A DNA stretch of 64,000 bases from Salinispora oceanensis (lineage in GTDB: Bacteria; Actinomycetota; Actinomycetes; Mycobacteriales; Micromonosporaceae), in contig NZ_KB911579.1 of assembly GCF_000383575.1 (NCBI RefSeq), forward strand, positions 4,797,424 to 4,861,423. The letters run 5' to 3'. Both the position numbers and the translations under genes were made by a program. Below the pieces are notes generated by a model, which did no database searches, was not told the origin of the DNA, and was given only the letters and a program-made list of their open reading frames with translations. This document shows, in pieces, positions 18,731 through 26,958 of this stretch (the first letter of the stretch is position 1; each line of letters begins with the position of its first letter).

Positions 18731-19638
18731 GTCCGTCGGACGGTCTGGGCAACCGGATCCAGGTTGGTTCGTCCCCGGACTCCTGGGGGGTGTGGTATGC
18801 GAACGATCCACGGCAGGTTCCCTGGCCACGCTTCCTGGACGAGGTAGCCCGGGCCGGTTTCGAGTGGATCGAACTCGGCCCGTACGGGTATCTGCCGACC
18901 GACCCGGCCCGGCTCGCCGGCGAAACCGCTCTCCGGGGCCTGCGGGTCGCCGCGGCGACGCTCTCGACGTCCCTGCACCGGGGCCACAGCGGCTGGCAGG
19001 AGACCTGGCCCCGGGTGGCGATGACCGCGGCGCTCGTGCGGGCGGTGGGCGGGTCCTGCATCGTGATCATGCCGGGCTACTGGCGCGACCCGTGGACCGG
19101 CGAGCCGACCGAGGAAGCACAGCTCACGGCGGCGCAGTGGCGGGACCTCACCGTGTTGACCAACCGGCTCGCCCGGCAGGTCCGCGACTCCTTCGGGTTA
19201 CGCGTCATGCTCCACCCGCACGCCTACACCCACATCGACAACGAACCGGCGGTCACGCGCTTCCTCGACGCGACGGACCCGGAACTGGTCTCCCTCTGCC
19301 TGGACGTCGGTCACTACGCCTACTGCGGCGAAGACAGTGTGCGGCTGCTCGACACCTGTGGCGAGCGCGTCGGCCACCTGCACCTCAAGCAGGTCGACCC
19401 CGCGGTGCTCGCCGACGTTGTCGCCAAGGACGAGCCGTTCGGTACCGCGGTGGCCCGGGGGGTGTGGTGCGAGCCGCCGAACGGGCTCCCCGCGCTGGAA
19501 CCGGTGCTGGCCGCCGCGCGACGACTCGACACCGACATGTTCGCCATCGTCGAGCAGGACCTCTATCCCTGCCCCGCCGACAAACCGTTCCCGATCGCGG
19601 AACGGACCCGTCGGCTCCTGCGTACCTATGGAATGTGA
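18727..19638 (+). CDS. IolE/IolI-like TIM-barrel isomerase or dehydratase
   Basis: 303 residues. The N-terminus (PDSWGVWYANDP, then WPRFLDEVARAGFEWIELGPYGYLP in pieces) is that of the inosose dehydratase/isomerase branch of the AP-endonuclease-2 fold. Metal ligands can be placed at the Glu near WIELG, Asp in CLDVGHYAY with its His, His in GHLHLK, and Glu in IVEQDLYP. It should act on a 2-keto-cyclitol such as the product of the upstream dehydrogenase. The ATG overlaps the cyclase stop by 4 nt, so the two are coupled. Together they suggest oxidation and ring rearrangement or dehydration of a C7-cyclitol. Confidence 0.83.
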   Translation: MSPSDGLGNRIQVGSSPDSWGVWYANDPRQVPWPRFLDEVARAGFEWIELGPYGYLPTDPARLAGETALRGLRVAAATLSTSLHRGHSGWQETWPRVAMTAALVRAVGGSCIVIMPGYWRDPWTGEPTEEAQLTAAQWRDLTVLTNRLARQVRDSFGLRVMLHPHAYTHIDNEPAVTRFLDATDPELVSLCLDVGHYAYCGEDSVRLLDTCGERVGHLHLKQVDPAVLADVVAKDEPFGTAVARGVWCEPPNGLPALEPVLAAARRLDTDMFAIVEQDLYPCPADKPFPIAERTRRLLRTYGM

Positions 19639-19712
19639 CCCAGCAGCCGGGGCCGGACCTGAGGTTGGTGATTGCGCCGAAAGTGGGACCGGTCCGCGGG
19701 AAAACTGGGCGC

Positions 19713-20645
19713 ATGCAGTGCCATGTGTTCACCAACCCGCAGCAGGGGGCGAGCTACGACGAGGTCGCCGCTACCGCCAGAGCGGTGGAGGAGCTCGGGC
19801 TTGACGGCTTCTTCCGCTCGGATCACTTCCTGGCGATGGCCGGCGCCGCGGGACTGCCCGGCCCCACGGACACCTGGGTAACCCTGGGTGCGTTGGCCCG
19901 GGAAACCCGACGCATCCGACTCGGGTCGTTGATGACCTCGGCGACGTTCCGGCAGCCGGGATTGTTGGCGGTCACGGTCGCCCAGGTTGACCAGATGAGC
20001 AACGGGCGGGTCGACTTCGGGTTCGGCACCGGGTGGCACGAGCCGGAACACCGCGCCTACGGTGTCCCCTACCCCGCCCTCGGCGAACGGTTCGACCGTT
20101 TCGAGGAACAACTGGACATCGTCACCGGCCTGTGGGACACCCCGCCAGGCGAGCTGTTCACCCATCATGGGCGGCACTACCGGTTGGCCGACGCGCCGGG
20201 GTTACCGAAACCGGCCCAGCAGCGTCCTCCGATCATCATCGGCGGTACCGGACCGACGCGGACACCCCGCCTGGCGGCCCGCTACGCCGACGAGTTCAAC
20301 TATGCCTTCCCAACCCTGACGGAGATCGCGGAGCAGGGCGCGCGGGTGGACGCGGCCTGCGAGAAGGCCAGTCGGGTGCCGTCGAGCCTTCGCCGCTCCG
20401 CTGTGGTCCTGCTCGTCTGCGGCCGGGACTCCGCCGAGGTGGCCCGGCGGGCGGAACCCGTCGGTGGGCTCTTCACCCGGCAGATGATGGAGCACGGGCT
20501 GGTCGGCTCCCCGACGCAGGTGGTCAACCGAATCGGAGAGCTGGCCGAGGCGGGCATCAGCCGGCTCTATCTGCAGACGCCACACCAGTTCGATGTTGAT
20601 CACCTAGCGTACTTCAGCCACCACGTCCTGCCGCAGCTGGACTGA
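19713..20645 (+). CDS. LLM-class F420-dependent oxidoreductase
   Basis: 310 residues from ATG 19713. A luciferase-like TIM barrel: the N-terminal strand/loop FTNPQQG, GFFRSDHFLAM, TWVTLGALARET with RIRLGSLMTS, GRVDFGFGTGW and the PPIIIGGTG block that binds the deazaflavin phosphate. These enzymes use F420 (or FMN) to reduce or oxidise diverse small molecules. It starts 74 nt after the IolE-like gene on the same strand and ends 12 nt before the convergent recombinase. It could belong to the cyclitol set or be independent. Substrate unknown. Confidence 0.87.
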   Translation: MQCHVFTNPQQGASYDEVAATARAVEELGLDGFFRSDHFLAMAGAAGLPGPTDTWVTLGALARETRRIRLGSLMTSATFRQPGLLAVTVAQVDQMSNGRVDFGFGTGWHEPEHRAYGVPYPALGERFDRFEEQLDIVTGLWDTPPGELFTHHGRHYRLADAPGLPKPAQQRPPIIIGGTGPTRTPRLAARYADEFNYAFPTLTEIAEQGARVDAACEKASRVPSSLRRSAVVLLVCGRDSAEVARRAEPVGGLFTRQMMEHGLVGSPTQVVNRIGELAEAGISRLYLQTPHQFDVDHLAYFSHHVLPQLD

Positions 20646-20657
20646 CCGGGCCGGCGG

Positions 20658-21656
20658 TCAGCCGCGGCGCCGGGACCGGGCCGCCCAGATCGCGTACGCC
20701 GGGTCCCGGTCGAGGTTGTGCCGGTCCCGGTCATAGCGACGGGTCGTACGCGGGTCGGCGTGCCCCATCGCGTCCTGCACGTCTTCCAACGGCACGCCCT
20801 CAGCGCGGGCGGTGGTGGCGAAGGAGTGCCGCAGCGAGTGCGGTGACAGCCGCGCCCAACCCGGGATCCCGGCTTCCCGGGCCAGCCGGCGGACCAGCCG
20901 GAACACGGAGTGCCGGTCCAGCCGGGCTCCGGTCGAGGTGACCAGCAGCGCACCGGTCAAGAGGTGCACCGGCACACCCGCGGCGCTGGCGCGCAGCGCC
21001 AGGTATGCGTGCACCGCCGCCGAGGCGTTCGGGGTGAGGGCCCGCCGCCGGGCCCGGCCACCCTTACCCGTGAAGCGGACACTCTGGTGGCCGCGTTCGG
21101 TGCCCAGGTCGCCGACGTCCAACGACACCAGTTCACCAACTCGCAGCCCGAGGTCGACCAGCAGCGCCACGGCTGCCCGGTTGCGGGCAGCGGTCGGGCC
21201 GGTGGCGCGGTCGGCGACGGTGAGCAGCGCGTTGACCTCCTCCGGGGTGAGCCCGATGGTCGCCGAGTGGTCGCGGTCAACGTGCGGGCGATCCGCGCCG
21301 GTCACCGGATTGGTCTCGACCGCCCGCAGCTTGACCAGAAAGTCGTACCAGCTGGACAGGGCGGAGAGCCTACGGGCAACCGTGGCGGGCGTCAGCGGCT
21401 TGCCGCTGCGGGCGTTCGGCGTCGACTCCAACCACCGGGCGTAGGCGTTGACGTGCAGGAATGTGGCCCGCAGCGGGTCGGCGTCGGCGTCGGCGCACCA
21501 GCTGAGCCAGCTCGTGACATCCCGCCGGTAGGCGTGTCGGGTGTGTTCGCTGAGCCGGCGGTTGGCCAGCCACGCCTCGGTGAAGTCAGCCGCGCCGACG
21601 GGCAGCACCGGCGTTGGTGTCGAGCGGCGCCGCGCCGGCACCTCGAAAGAGAGCAT
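20658..21656 (-). CDS. Tyrosine recombinase (XerC/D-like), second copy
   Basis: 332 residues with an N-terminal core-binding domain (about 24-115) and a catalytic domain. Active-site residues: R172 (DLGLRVGEL), K198 (GKGG), H273 and R276 (HSLRHSFA), H299 (MGHAD), Y308 (RRYDRDRHN). The C-terminal helix after Tyr (DRDPAYAIWAARS) suits cis/trans packing between protomers. It is only about as similar to the recombinase at 334-1335 as family members usually are. It follows a membrane protein gene by 13 nt on the same strand and lies convergent to the LLM gene. No att repeat was found near it. Role, element integrase or Xer-like, is open. Confidence 0.88.
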   Translation of the reverse strand: MLSFEVPARRRSTPTPVLPVGAADFTEAWLANRRLSEHTRHAYRRDVTSWLSWCADADADPLRATFLHVNAYARWLESTPNARSGKPLTPATVARRLSALSSWYDFLVKLRAVETNPVTGADRPHVDRDHSATIGLTPEEVNALLTVADRATGPTAARNRAAVALLVDLGLRVGELVSLDVGDLGTERGHQSVRFTGKGGRARRRALTPNASAAVHAYLALRASAAGVPVHLLTGALLVTSTGARLDRHSVFRLVRRLAREAGIPGWARLSPHSLRHSFATTARAEGVPLEDVQDAMGHADPRTTRRYDRDRHNLDRDPAYAIWAARSRRRG

Positions 21657-21669
21657 GCGCGAAAGGTTC

Positions 21670-22641
21670 TCAGGATGGGGTGGGCAACGGTCGGAGGCGC
21701 GCCCGCAGGAGCGCCGCGGTCACCGCCGCGAGGGTGACCGCAGCGACCGCGGCGAGCGCGGTCAGGGTCGCCAGGTCGGGGTGCAGGACTGACTGGCCCC
21801 GGCTGGCCTGCCAACTGCACACCACGAACACCCCGGTAACGCCGACGGCGGCGGCGCCGACGAGGTCGGCGCGGGTGCGCTCGTCGCGCAGCCGGGGCCG
21901 CCGGGCCGAGAGGGTGGCCAGGGCCCCGGTGAGCAGCAGCAGCCCCTGGATGGCGTGCATTCCCACGAAGTGCGGAACCCGTAGGTCCCCACCGGTCGTG
22001 CTCCACCGGGTGACCGGCATTCCGTTTCCGTCGGGGTCGCCGATGCCGTGCGCGCCGATCAGGGACACCTGGTGGCCGTTGGCGTCGGCCACCACCCGCG
22101 ACGTCTGCCCCGAGCCACTCAGCCACAGGGCCACCACCATGCTGGCGAGCGCCAGGCCCAGCCCGACGCGCAGCGCCCGGGTCAGCGCGCGGTCACCGAC
22201 GCGCTGGACCAGCAGCAGGATCGCCACGAAGAAGGTGGTCAGCAGCAGCGGCATGATGCCAACGGAGAACAACGCCTGTACGGTGCGGGCCACCGGGTCG
22301 GTGTTGTCGTTGAAGTGACTGAAGGTGCCGTTGGCGGCGGCGTAGGCGACGGCCGCCACATCCAGCACCCCGGCGAACGCGAAGACCGTGCCGAGCCACC
22401 AGCCGATGCGGCGGCCCCGGCGGAGCTTGCCGAGCAGCCACGCCAACACGAGGGCGTGCACGCCCATGGCAAACCCGAACTTCAACGGCTTCAGCCAGAC
22501 CGGTTCGCCGACGAGGTGCCGGTCGTCAAACAGCAGGCCACCGACGGAAAGCAGGGCAACGGTGAACATGAAGGCCGCGTTCGCGAGCAGCGGCCGGTGC
22601 CACTCGGTCTGCACACGGTGCGGTGCGGTGATCGTACTCAT
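21670..22641 (-). CDS. Multi-pass membrane protein of unknown function
   Basis: 323 residues from ATG 22641 (GGAG in the leader); an in-frame start at 22737 is unlikely. About eight membrane helices are visible, starting with LLANAAFMFTVALLSVGGLLF. One extracytoplasmic loop (about 175-215) is rich in Asp/Gly and contains HGIGDPDGNGMPVTRWS; the following helix has HFVGMHAIQGLLLL, where two His in a helix could bind a metal or haem. I do not recognise the family. It is followed after 13 nt by the second tyrosine recombinase on the same strand, but a functional tie is not evident. Confidence 0.75.
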   Translation of the reverse strand: MSTITAPHRVQTEWHRPLLANAAFMFTVALLSVGGLLFDDRHLVGEPVWLKPLKFGFAMGVHALVLAWLLGKLRRGRRIGWWLGTVFAFAGVLDVAAVAYAAANGTFSHFNDNTDPVARTVQALFSVGIMPLLLTTFFVAILLLVQRVGDRALTRALRVGLGLALASMVVALWLSGSGQTSRVVADANGHQVSLIGAHGIGDPDGNGMPVTRWSTTGGDLRVPHFVGMHAIQGLLLLTGALATLSARRPRLRDERTRADLVGAAAVGVTGVFVVCSWQASRGQSVLHPDLATLTALAAVAAVTLAAVTAALLRARLRPLPTPS

Positions 22642-22827
22642 GCCTCGCTCCGTCCACCCGGCGCGCACCCAGCCCGATGCCGGATGCGCTTTTTGAGCGT
22701 CCTCGAACGCGAAGCGCAGCACCATCCCGCAGGCCACCGGCCGGGCCGGGGGTTAACCCCCCCTTCCGCGGGCCCGGTCCAGGCGTGGTCATCGCGGCTG
22801 GTGTGATCGGGGTCGGCGGGTGAGGTG

Positions 22828-24087
22828 TCAGCGACGGCGGGTACGGGTCAACACGCGGACCAGGATGAGCATCGCGGTGGCCTGCGCCGCGGCGACCGCG
22901 GCGAAGAGCCCGGCCCGAGAAGAGTCGTACAGGGCGCCGGCGGCGACACCGCCGGCGAGCGCACCGGCGGCCTGGACGGCGGCGAAGACGCCGTACGCGG
23001 TGGCCCGGTGGGTCCGGGGCACAAGGTCGGCCACGAAGGCCTTCACGGTGGAATCCTGCACCCCCAGCGCGGCGCCCCACACCAGGACCCCGCCGGCGGC
23101 CACCGCCAGGCCGGAGGTGAACGCCAACGGGGGCACCACGGCTACCAGAACGGGCAGGGCCAGTAGGACCCGGGCGCCGATGCGGTCGTAGACCGCACCG
23201 GTGGCGAGCGCGGCAACGGCCGCCGCCGCCATCGCCGCCGCGTACAGCAGCGGCACCCCCGCCGCCGGCACCAGACCGGTCTGTGCCAGGTGGAACCCGA
23301 TCAACCCGAAGGTCATCAGCCCCGCGGTGCACAGGGCGCAGGCCACCGCGAACCAGCCGAAGGACGCCGGCAGCGAGGCACGCCCGGCTGGGTTATCGCG
23401 CTCGTCCCGGTTGGAGACGGCAACGTCATGCGGGTGCGCGCGGCCGGCTCTGCGGCGCAGGAGTACGAGCAGGACCATCGCCAGCGCCCCCGGCACCGCC
23501 AGCCCGGCCAGCCCCGGCCACAGAAGCCCGCCGGCGGCGGTGGTGAGTGCTGCCAACAGCAGCGGGCCGGCGAATGCCCCGACCTGGTCCAGGGCCTTGT
23601 GGACGCCCATTCCACGGCCCATTCCCACCGCGCCGGCGGCGTCCGCCAGCAGCACCGACTTGGCCGGGGAGCGCACGGCCTTACCCAGCCGTTCAACCAC
23701 GATCAACACCGCGGCCGTCATCAGCCCCGCGGCACCCAACCGCGGGGTCACTGCCAACAGCGGCACACACACCGCCGTCAGCGCGTAACCGGCGGTCGTC
23801 AACGTCCAGTAGCGGCGGGTCCGATCGGCCAGCGGCCCCGACACCAGCCGCAGCGCCAGCGCGGCCGCCTCACCAGCACCGGTGATCAAACCGACGATCA
23901 GTGCGGACGCACCCAACGATGCCAGTAGCGGCCCGTACACCGACCGGGCGCCCTCGTACACCATGTCGGCGGCGAGGCTCACCACCCCGAAGCCGATCAC
24001 CGTCCGCCACGGCGACCATCCCAGCGCCCGTCGATCGTCGGGTTCTTCCGGAGCGCACGGCGCCGGCGTGGAGTCAGCAGTTAGCAC
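22828..24087 (-). CDS. MFS exporter under iron-box control
   Basis: 419 residues, twelve membrane segments, with the loop motif GPLADRTRRYWTL after TM2 and the TM4 region ERLGKAVRSPAK of major facilitator exporters. A short acidic head precedes TM1. The GTG at 24087 lies within an IdeR/DmdR-type box at 24081-24099, so the message is probably leaderless and shut off by iron-loaded repressor. By analogy with iron-regulated MFS genes it may export a siderophore or handle a xenosiderophore, but no siderophore biosynthesis gene is in the window. The start may also be a codon further in. MarR gene lies 64 nt upstream on the same strand. Confidence 0.85.
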   Translation of the reverse strand: MLTADSTPAPCAPEEPDDRRALGWSPWRTVIGFGVVSLAADMVYEGARSVYGPLLASLGASALIVGLITGAGEAAALALRLVSGPLADRTRRYWTLTTAGYALTAVCVPLLAVTPRLGAAGLMTAAVLIVVERLGKAVRSPAKSVLLADAAGAVGMGRGMGVHKALDQVGAFAGPLLLAALTTAAGGLLWPGLAGLAVPGALAMVLLVLLRRRAGRAHPHDVAVSNRDERDNPAGRASLPASFGWFAVACALCTAGLMTFGLIGFHLAQTGLVPAAGVPLLYAAAMAAAAVAALATGAVYDRIGARVLLALPVLVAVVPPLAFTSGLAVAAGGVLVWGAALGVQDSTVKAFVADLVPRTHRATAYGVFAAVQAAGALAGGVAAGALYDSSRAGLFAAVAAAQATAMLILVRVLTRTRRR

Positions 24088-24099
24088 AGCCTAACCTAA
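24081..24099 (-). promoter_or_regulatory. IdeR/DmdR-type iron box
   Basis: TTAGCACAGCCTAACCTAA matches 16 of 19 positions of the actinobacterial iron box (TTAGGTTAG-S-CTAACCTAA); one half is perfect. It covers the likely -10 region and start codon of the MFS gene, which fits repression by iron-bound IdeR or DmdR1. Confidence 0.72.
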
Positions 24100-24151
24100 T
24101 CGGAGCTCGGGCTATGCGGTCAAACCGAGACCCACGGACGCCTGGATGGAG

Positions 24152-24655
24152 TTACCGACCGAATGTCACGTCGCCGGGCCGGTCTTCGCTGCCTTGGGGC
24201 TCTTCCAGCCTGCCAGCGACCTGTTCGATGGCGATGAGGTCTGCGGGGGTGAGTCGGTCGATGAAGTGACGTCGTACCGATTCGACGTGGGCCGGTGCGG
24301 CGTCTTCGAGCGCCGTCAGCCCCTGTGCGGTGAGCACCAGGAAGCAGCCCCGGCCGTCATTCGGGTCGGGTGTGCGTTTTAGGAGACCGCGCGCCGCCAT
24401 CCGGGTGGCGTGCCGGGATAGCCGGCTGCGTGACCAGCCCATCTTGTCGGCCTGCTCCCCCAGGGTGCTGGTGTGGCCGGGTCGTTCCGACAGGGTGCTC
24501 AGTACTTCGTAGTCAGGTTCGGAGAGCCCGATCGCGGCCAGGTCGCGCGCCGTGCCGGCTTGGACGGCGACCGTGATGCGCAGGAACGCCCGCCAGGCGC
24601 GTTCCTGGTCCGGGTTCAGCCAGCGTGGGGTTCCGGTCGGCGGTTTAGTTGACAT
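24152..24655 (-). CDS. MarR-family transcriptional regulator
   Basis: 167 residues. Winged-helix DNA-binding region: LSEPDYEVLSTLSE, then the recognition helix in MGWSRSRLSRHATRMAARGLL and the wing KRTPDPNDGRGCFLVLT with the conserved D-x-R. Flanking helices form the dimer. It is divergent from the FMN-reductase/GNAT fusion gene with 31 nt between the two starts, so it most likely represses itself and that gene, and releases on binding a small ligand, as MarR proteins paired with NADPH:FMN or quinone reductases do. Its first five codons are identical to those of the divergent gene. Confidence 0.92.
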   Translation of the reverse strand: MSTKPPTGTPRWLNPDQERAWRAFLRITVAVQAGTARDLAAIGLSEPDYEVLSTLSERPGHTSTLGEQADKMGWSRSRLSRHATRMAARGLLKRTPDPNDGRGCFLVLTAQGLTALEDAAPAHVESVRRHFIDRLTPADLIAIEQVAGRLEEPQGSEDRPGDVTFGR

Positions 24656-24701
24656 GTAATCAAGCTAGCATCTACACTTCGTTTCCATGTCAACTAAACC
24701 G
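24641..24701. promoter_or_regulatory. 16-bp inverted repeat spanning both divergent start codons
   Basis: CGGTTTAGTTGACATG (24641-24656) and CATGTCAACTAAACCG (24686-24701) are perfect inverted copies with a 29-nt spacer. Each arm includes a start codon plus the first codons (MSTKP in both proteins). Likely a MarR operator pair lying partly inside the coding regions. Confidence 0.7.
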
Positions 24702-25772
24702 GTTCGCGTTCTTCTGCTGATCTGCAGCACCCGCCCCGGAGCTCTCGGTCCCCAGGTGGGCCAGTGGCTGGCCGAAGCGATCTCCCCACGCGCCGCGGAG
24801 CTCGGCGTGGAGCTGATGCCGGTGGCCCTCGGCGATTTGAACCTGCCGTTTCTTGACGAGGAGGCACACCCGTCGTCGGGCAGCTACCAGCATGAGCACA
24901 CACGGCGCTGGAGCTCGATCGTTGACCGGGCGGATGGGTTCATCGCGATTACCCCGGAGTACAACTACGGGATGCCGGCGACCCTGAAAAACGCGCTGGA
25001 CTATCTCCGCAGCGAATGGGCGTGGAAGCCGATCGGTTTTGTCAGCTACGGCAACACGTCGGCGGGCACCCGATCGGTTCAGCACGCCAAGCAGGTGGTG
25101 ACCACGCTGCGTCTGGTGCCGTTGGGTGCCACGGTCGCGATCCGTCTCACTGACGCAACGACGGATGGACGACTACTACCCGATGCGGCTCGCGACCGAG
25201 CAGGCCTCGGTCTACTGGACGAACTGGTCCGGGTCGCAAACGCCCTGCGGCCACTGCGTGAACACGCACGGGTCGACAGCCGACCCGGACCGCTGCCAGG
25301 GTCCTACGTCAGACGGCTGAGCGACGACGACGAACCTGAGGTGACGGTACTGCAGCGATGCTGCTGGGTGGACGAGGCCCTCGCCAACGAGACCATGGAC
25401 GTACCCGCCTTACACGAGTCGCCGGAACAGGTACGCGAATGGCTCGCGGCGTGGCACACCACAGGTCTGTGGCGGGACGGCCGCCTCCTGGGGATGGTGC
25501 GCGCCCGCCGCCTCGATACCGACTGGCACGTAGGTCGGCTCGCCGTCGTGCCCGACCTACGTGGCCAAGGGCTGGGCCGGTGGCTGCTGCGCACCGCCGA
25601 GGCCGACGCCGCCTCCGACTGCGAGCGCATCCTCCTGGCGACCGGAGCCAAGAGCCTGCGGAACCTCGAGCTCTATCACAGCGAGGGATACCACTCGGAT
25701 TCGCTCGCCAGCCCAGACGGAACCACCTTCCTCAGCAAGGACGTGACTCACCCGCGCGCACGCCGCGCCTGA
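24687..25772 (+). CDS. NADPH-dependent FMN reductase fused to GNAT acetyltransferase
   Basis: 361 residues in two domains. Residues 5-185 are a flavodoxin-like NADPH:FMN reductase, with the phosphate loop STRPGALG and the PEYNYGMPATLKNALDYL block that marks chromate/quinone/azo reductases. A linker (about 190-210) leads to a GNAT N-acetyltransferase (about 212-350) with the acetyl-CoA loop VVPDLRGQGLGRWLL and the strand NLELYHSEGYH. Normally these are separate proteins. The frame is continuous with coding-like composition across the joint, so it looks like a real fusion. Divergent from a MarR regulator. It may reduce and then acetylate an amino-quinone or nitro/azo-derived amine; that is inference. 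Confidence 0.85.
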   Translation: MSTKPVRVLLLICSTRPGALGPQVGQWLAEAISPRAAELGVELMPVALGDLNLPFLDEEAHPSSGSYQHEHTRRWSSIVDRADGFIAITPEYNYGMPATLKNALDYLRSEWAWKPIGFVSYGNTSAGTRSVQHAKQVVTTLRLVPLGATVAIRLTDATTDGRLLPDAARDRAGLGLLDELVRVANALRPLREHARVDSRPGPLPGSYVRRLSDDDEPEVTVLQRCCWVDEALANETMDVPALHESPEQVREWLAAWHTTGLWRDGRLLGMVRARRLDTDWHVGRLAVVPDLRGQGLGRWLLRTAEADAASDCERILLATGAKSLRNLELYHSEGYHSDSLASPDGTTFLSKDVTHPRARRA

Positions 25773-25863
25773 ATTCAGGGCGGCTCCCGCGCTGGTCAAC
25801 CAGGTAGTTGCCAGCACCACCTTCGCCAGCGGAGCCGGGCGAGGCAGGGTGTGCTGGCCGGCC

Positions 25864-26187
25864 TCACCCCGCCCGGCCGGGCGCCTGGTAGGTGACCGGA
25901 AGCTTCACCGCCTCGTCCAGCTCCTCCGGAGTCAACAGCGGCACCATGATCGTCTCCCCACCGCCGGCCGCGCGGACGGCGATGCTGAGCGCGGCCGCGA
26001 CCACGTTGTCCCGCAGATCGCACAAGACGTACACGTCGTGCTCACCGAACGAGAAGTACAGCGACTCCACCTGTCCGCCGGAGTTCTCGATGAGCGCCCG
26101 GACCACCTCGGCCCGCCGCGTCCCTCCCTCCTTGCCCAGTCCGCTGACACCCTGGGTGGTGTAGGTCGCTATCGCCAGGAACTTCAC
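25864..26187 (-). CDS. GYD-domain protein
   Basis: 107 residues from GTG 26187 (AAAGGTGG upstream). The short ferredoxin-like alpha/beta fold begins with KFLAIATYTTQGVSGL and includes the block SLYFSFGEHDVYVLCDL, where the GYD-type turn is GEHDVYV; then VVAAALSIAVRAAGGGETIMVPLLTPEEL. Such proteins are small cytoplasmic oligomers without established role. Divergent from the TetR gene at 26359, separated by 171 nt, so the TetR protein may control it. Confidence 0.82.
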   Translation of the reverse strand: MKFLAIATYTTQGVSGLGKEGGTRRAEVVRALIENSGGQVESLYFSFGEHDVYVLCDLRDNVVAAALSIAVRAAGGGETIMVPLLTPEELDEAVKLPVTYQAPGRAG

Positions 26188-26358
26188 TACGCTGGCACCA
26201 CCTTTCACCGTCGCTGGTGCTCCCGCTGCCTCCGCCCTGTACCCGCAATCCATCCCGCCACGCCTCGCCGATTCGCGGCGGTACCGAGCAGGGGCCGGGC
26301 GGCCCGAGCGTGGGAGTCAATAGGTGTGCACCACATCCGTGTTGTTACCGTGGTGAAC

Positions 26359-26958
26359 ATGTATGTACCCGAGGATCGCACCGCAAAGGCGATCATTCGG
26401 GATGTCGCCCTGGAGCTGTTCGGCGAGCAGTGGCCGGCGGCGGCATCACTCAAGCAGGTGGCGGAGCAGGCGCAGGTCTCCCAGTCGCTGATCATCAAAC
26501 ACTACGGGTCCCGTGACGGTCTGGTCGCCGCAGTGGACACACACGTGCTGGGCCTGTTGGGCAACGCGTTGGAGGCGCTCGCCGACGGCGACGGAGCCGG
26601 TCGGCCCCACCGCTTTCTCGCCTCGGCCGACGCGCTCCGGGCACCGGCCACCACCCGCTACCTCGCGCACCTGCTCATCGGCGACTCCGCACGCTCGGTC
26701 GAGGCGTACCGCAGGGTGCAGGAGTTCACCGACTCGCTGGTGCGCCGGATGACCGAGGCCGGTGCGATCGCCGAGCAGACAGACCGGGCGCAGCTCTCGG
26801 TCGTGCTCCTGGCCCACGAGCTGTCGATCATTCTGTTGCGGGATCGCATCGCTGACGTGCTCGGCGTGGACCCGGTGGGCCGCGACGGCCTTCGCCGCTG
26901 GTGGGACACGATCGACCAGCTCTACTCGGGTACGGCGATCCGGAAGCCGTCCGGCTGA
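26359..26958 (+). CDS. TetR-family transcriptional regulator
   Basis: 199 residues from ATG 26359; GTG at 26353 is an alternative. The N-terminal HTH is clear (DVALELFGEQWPAAASLKQ, recognition helix AQVSQSLIIKHYGSRDGLV), and the rest is an all-helical ligand-binding/dimer domain. The last 37 bp overlap the end of the convergent GT87 gene. Targets may be its own gene, the divergent GYD gene or the neighbouring glycan genes. Upstream GGTG-TG-CACC near 26315-26324 is a possible operator, but short. Confidence 0.88.
   Translation: MYVPEDRTAKAIIRDVALELFGEQWPAAASLKQVAEQAQVSQSLIIKHYGSRDGLVAAVDTHVLGLLGNALEALADGDGAGRPHRFLASADALRAPATTRYLAHLLIGDSARSVEAYRRVQEFTDSLVRRMTEAGAIAEQTDRAQLSVVLLAHELSIILLRDRIADVLGVDPVGRDGLRRWWDTIDQLYSGTAIRKPSG

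Noticed and set aside
18630..19712. A 671-residue fusion frame leading into the LLM protein
   Set aside because: The upstream part is Arg/Pro-rich antiframe of the IolE-like gene; the LLM domain starts at 19713.
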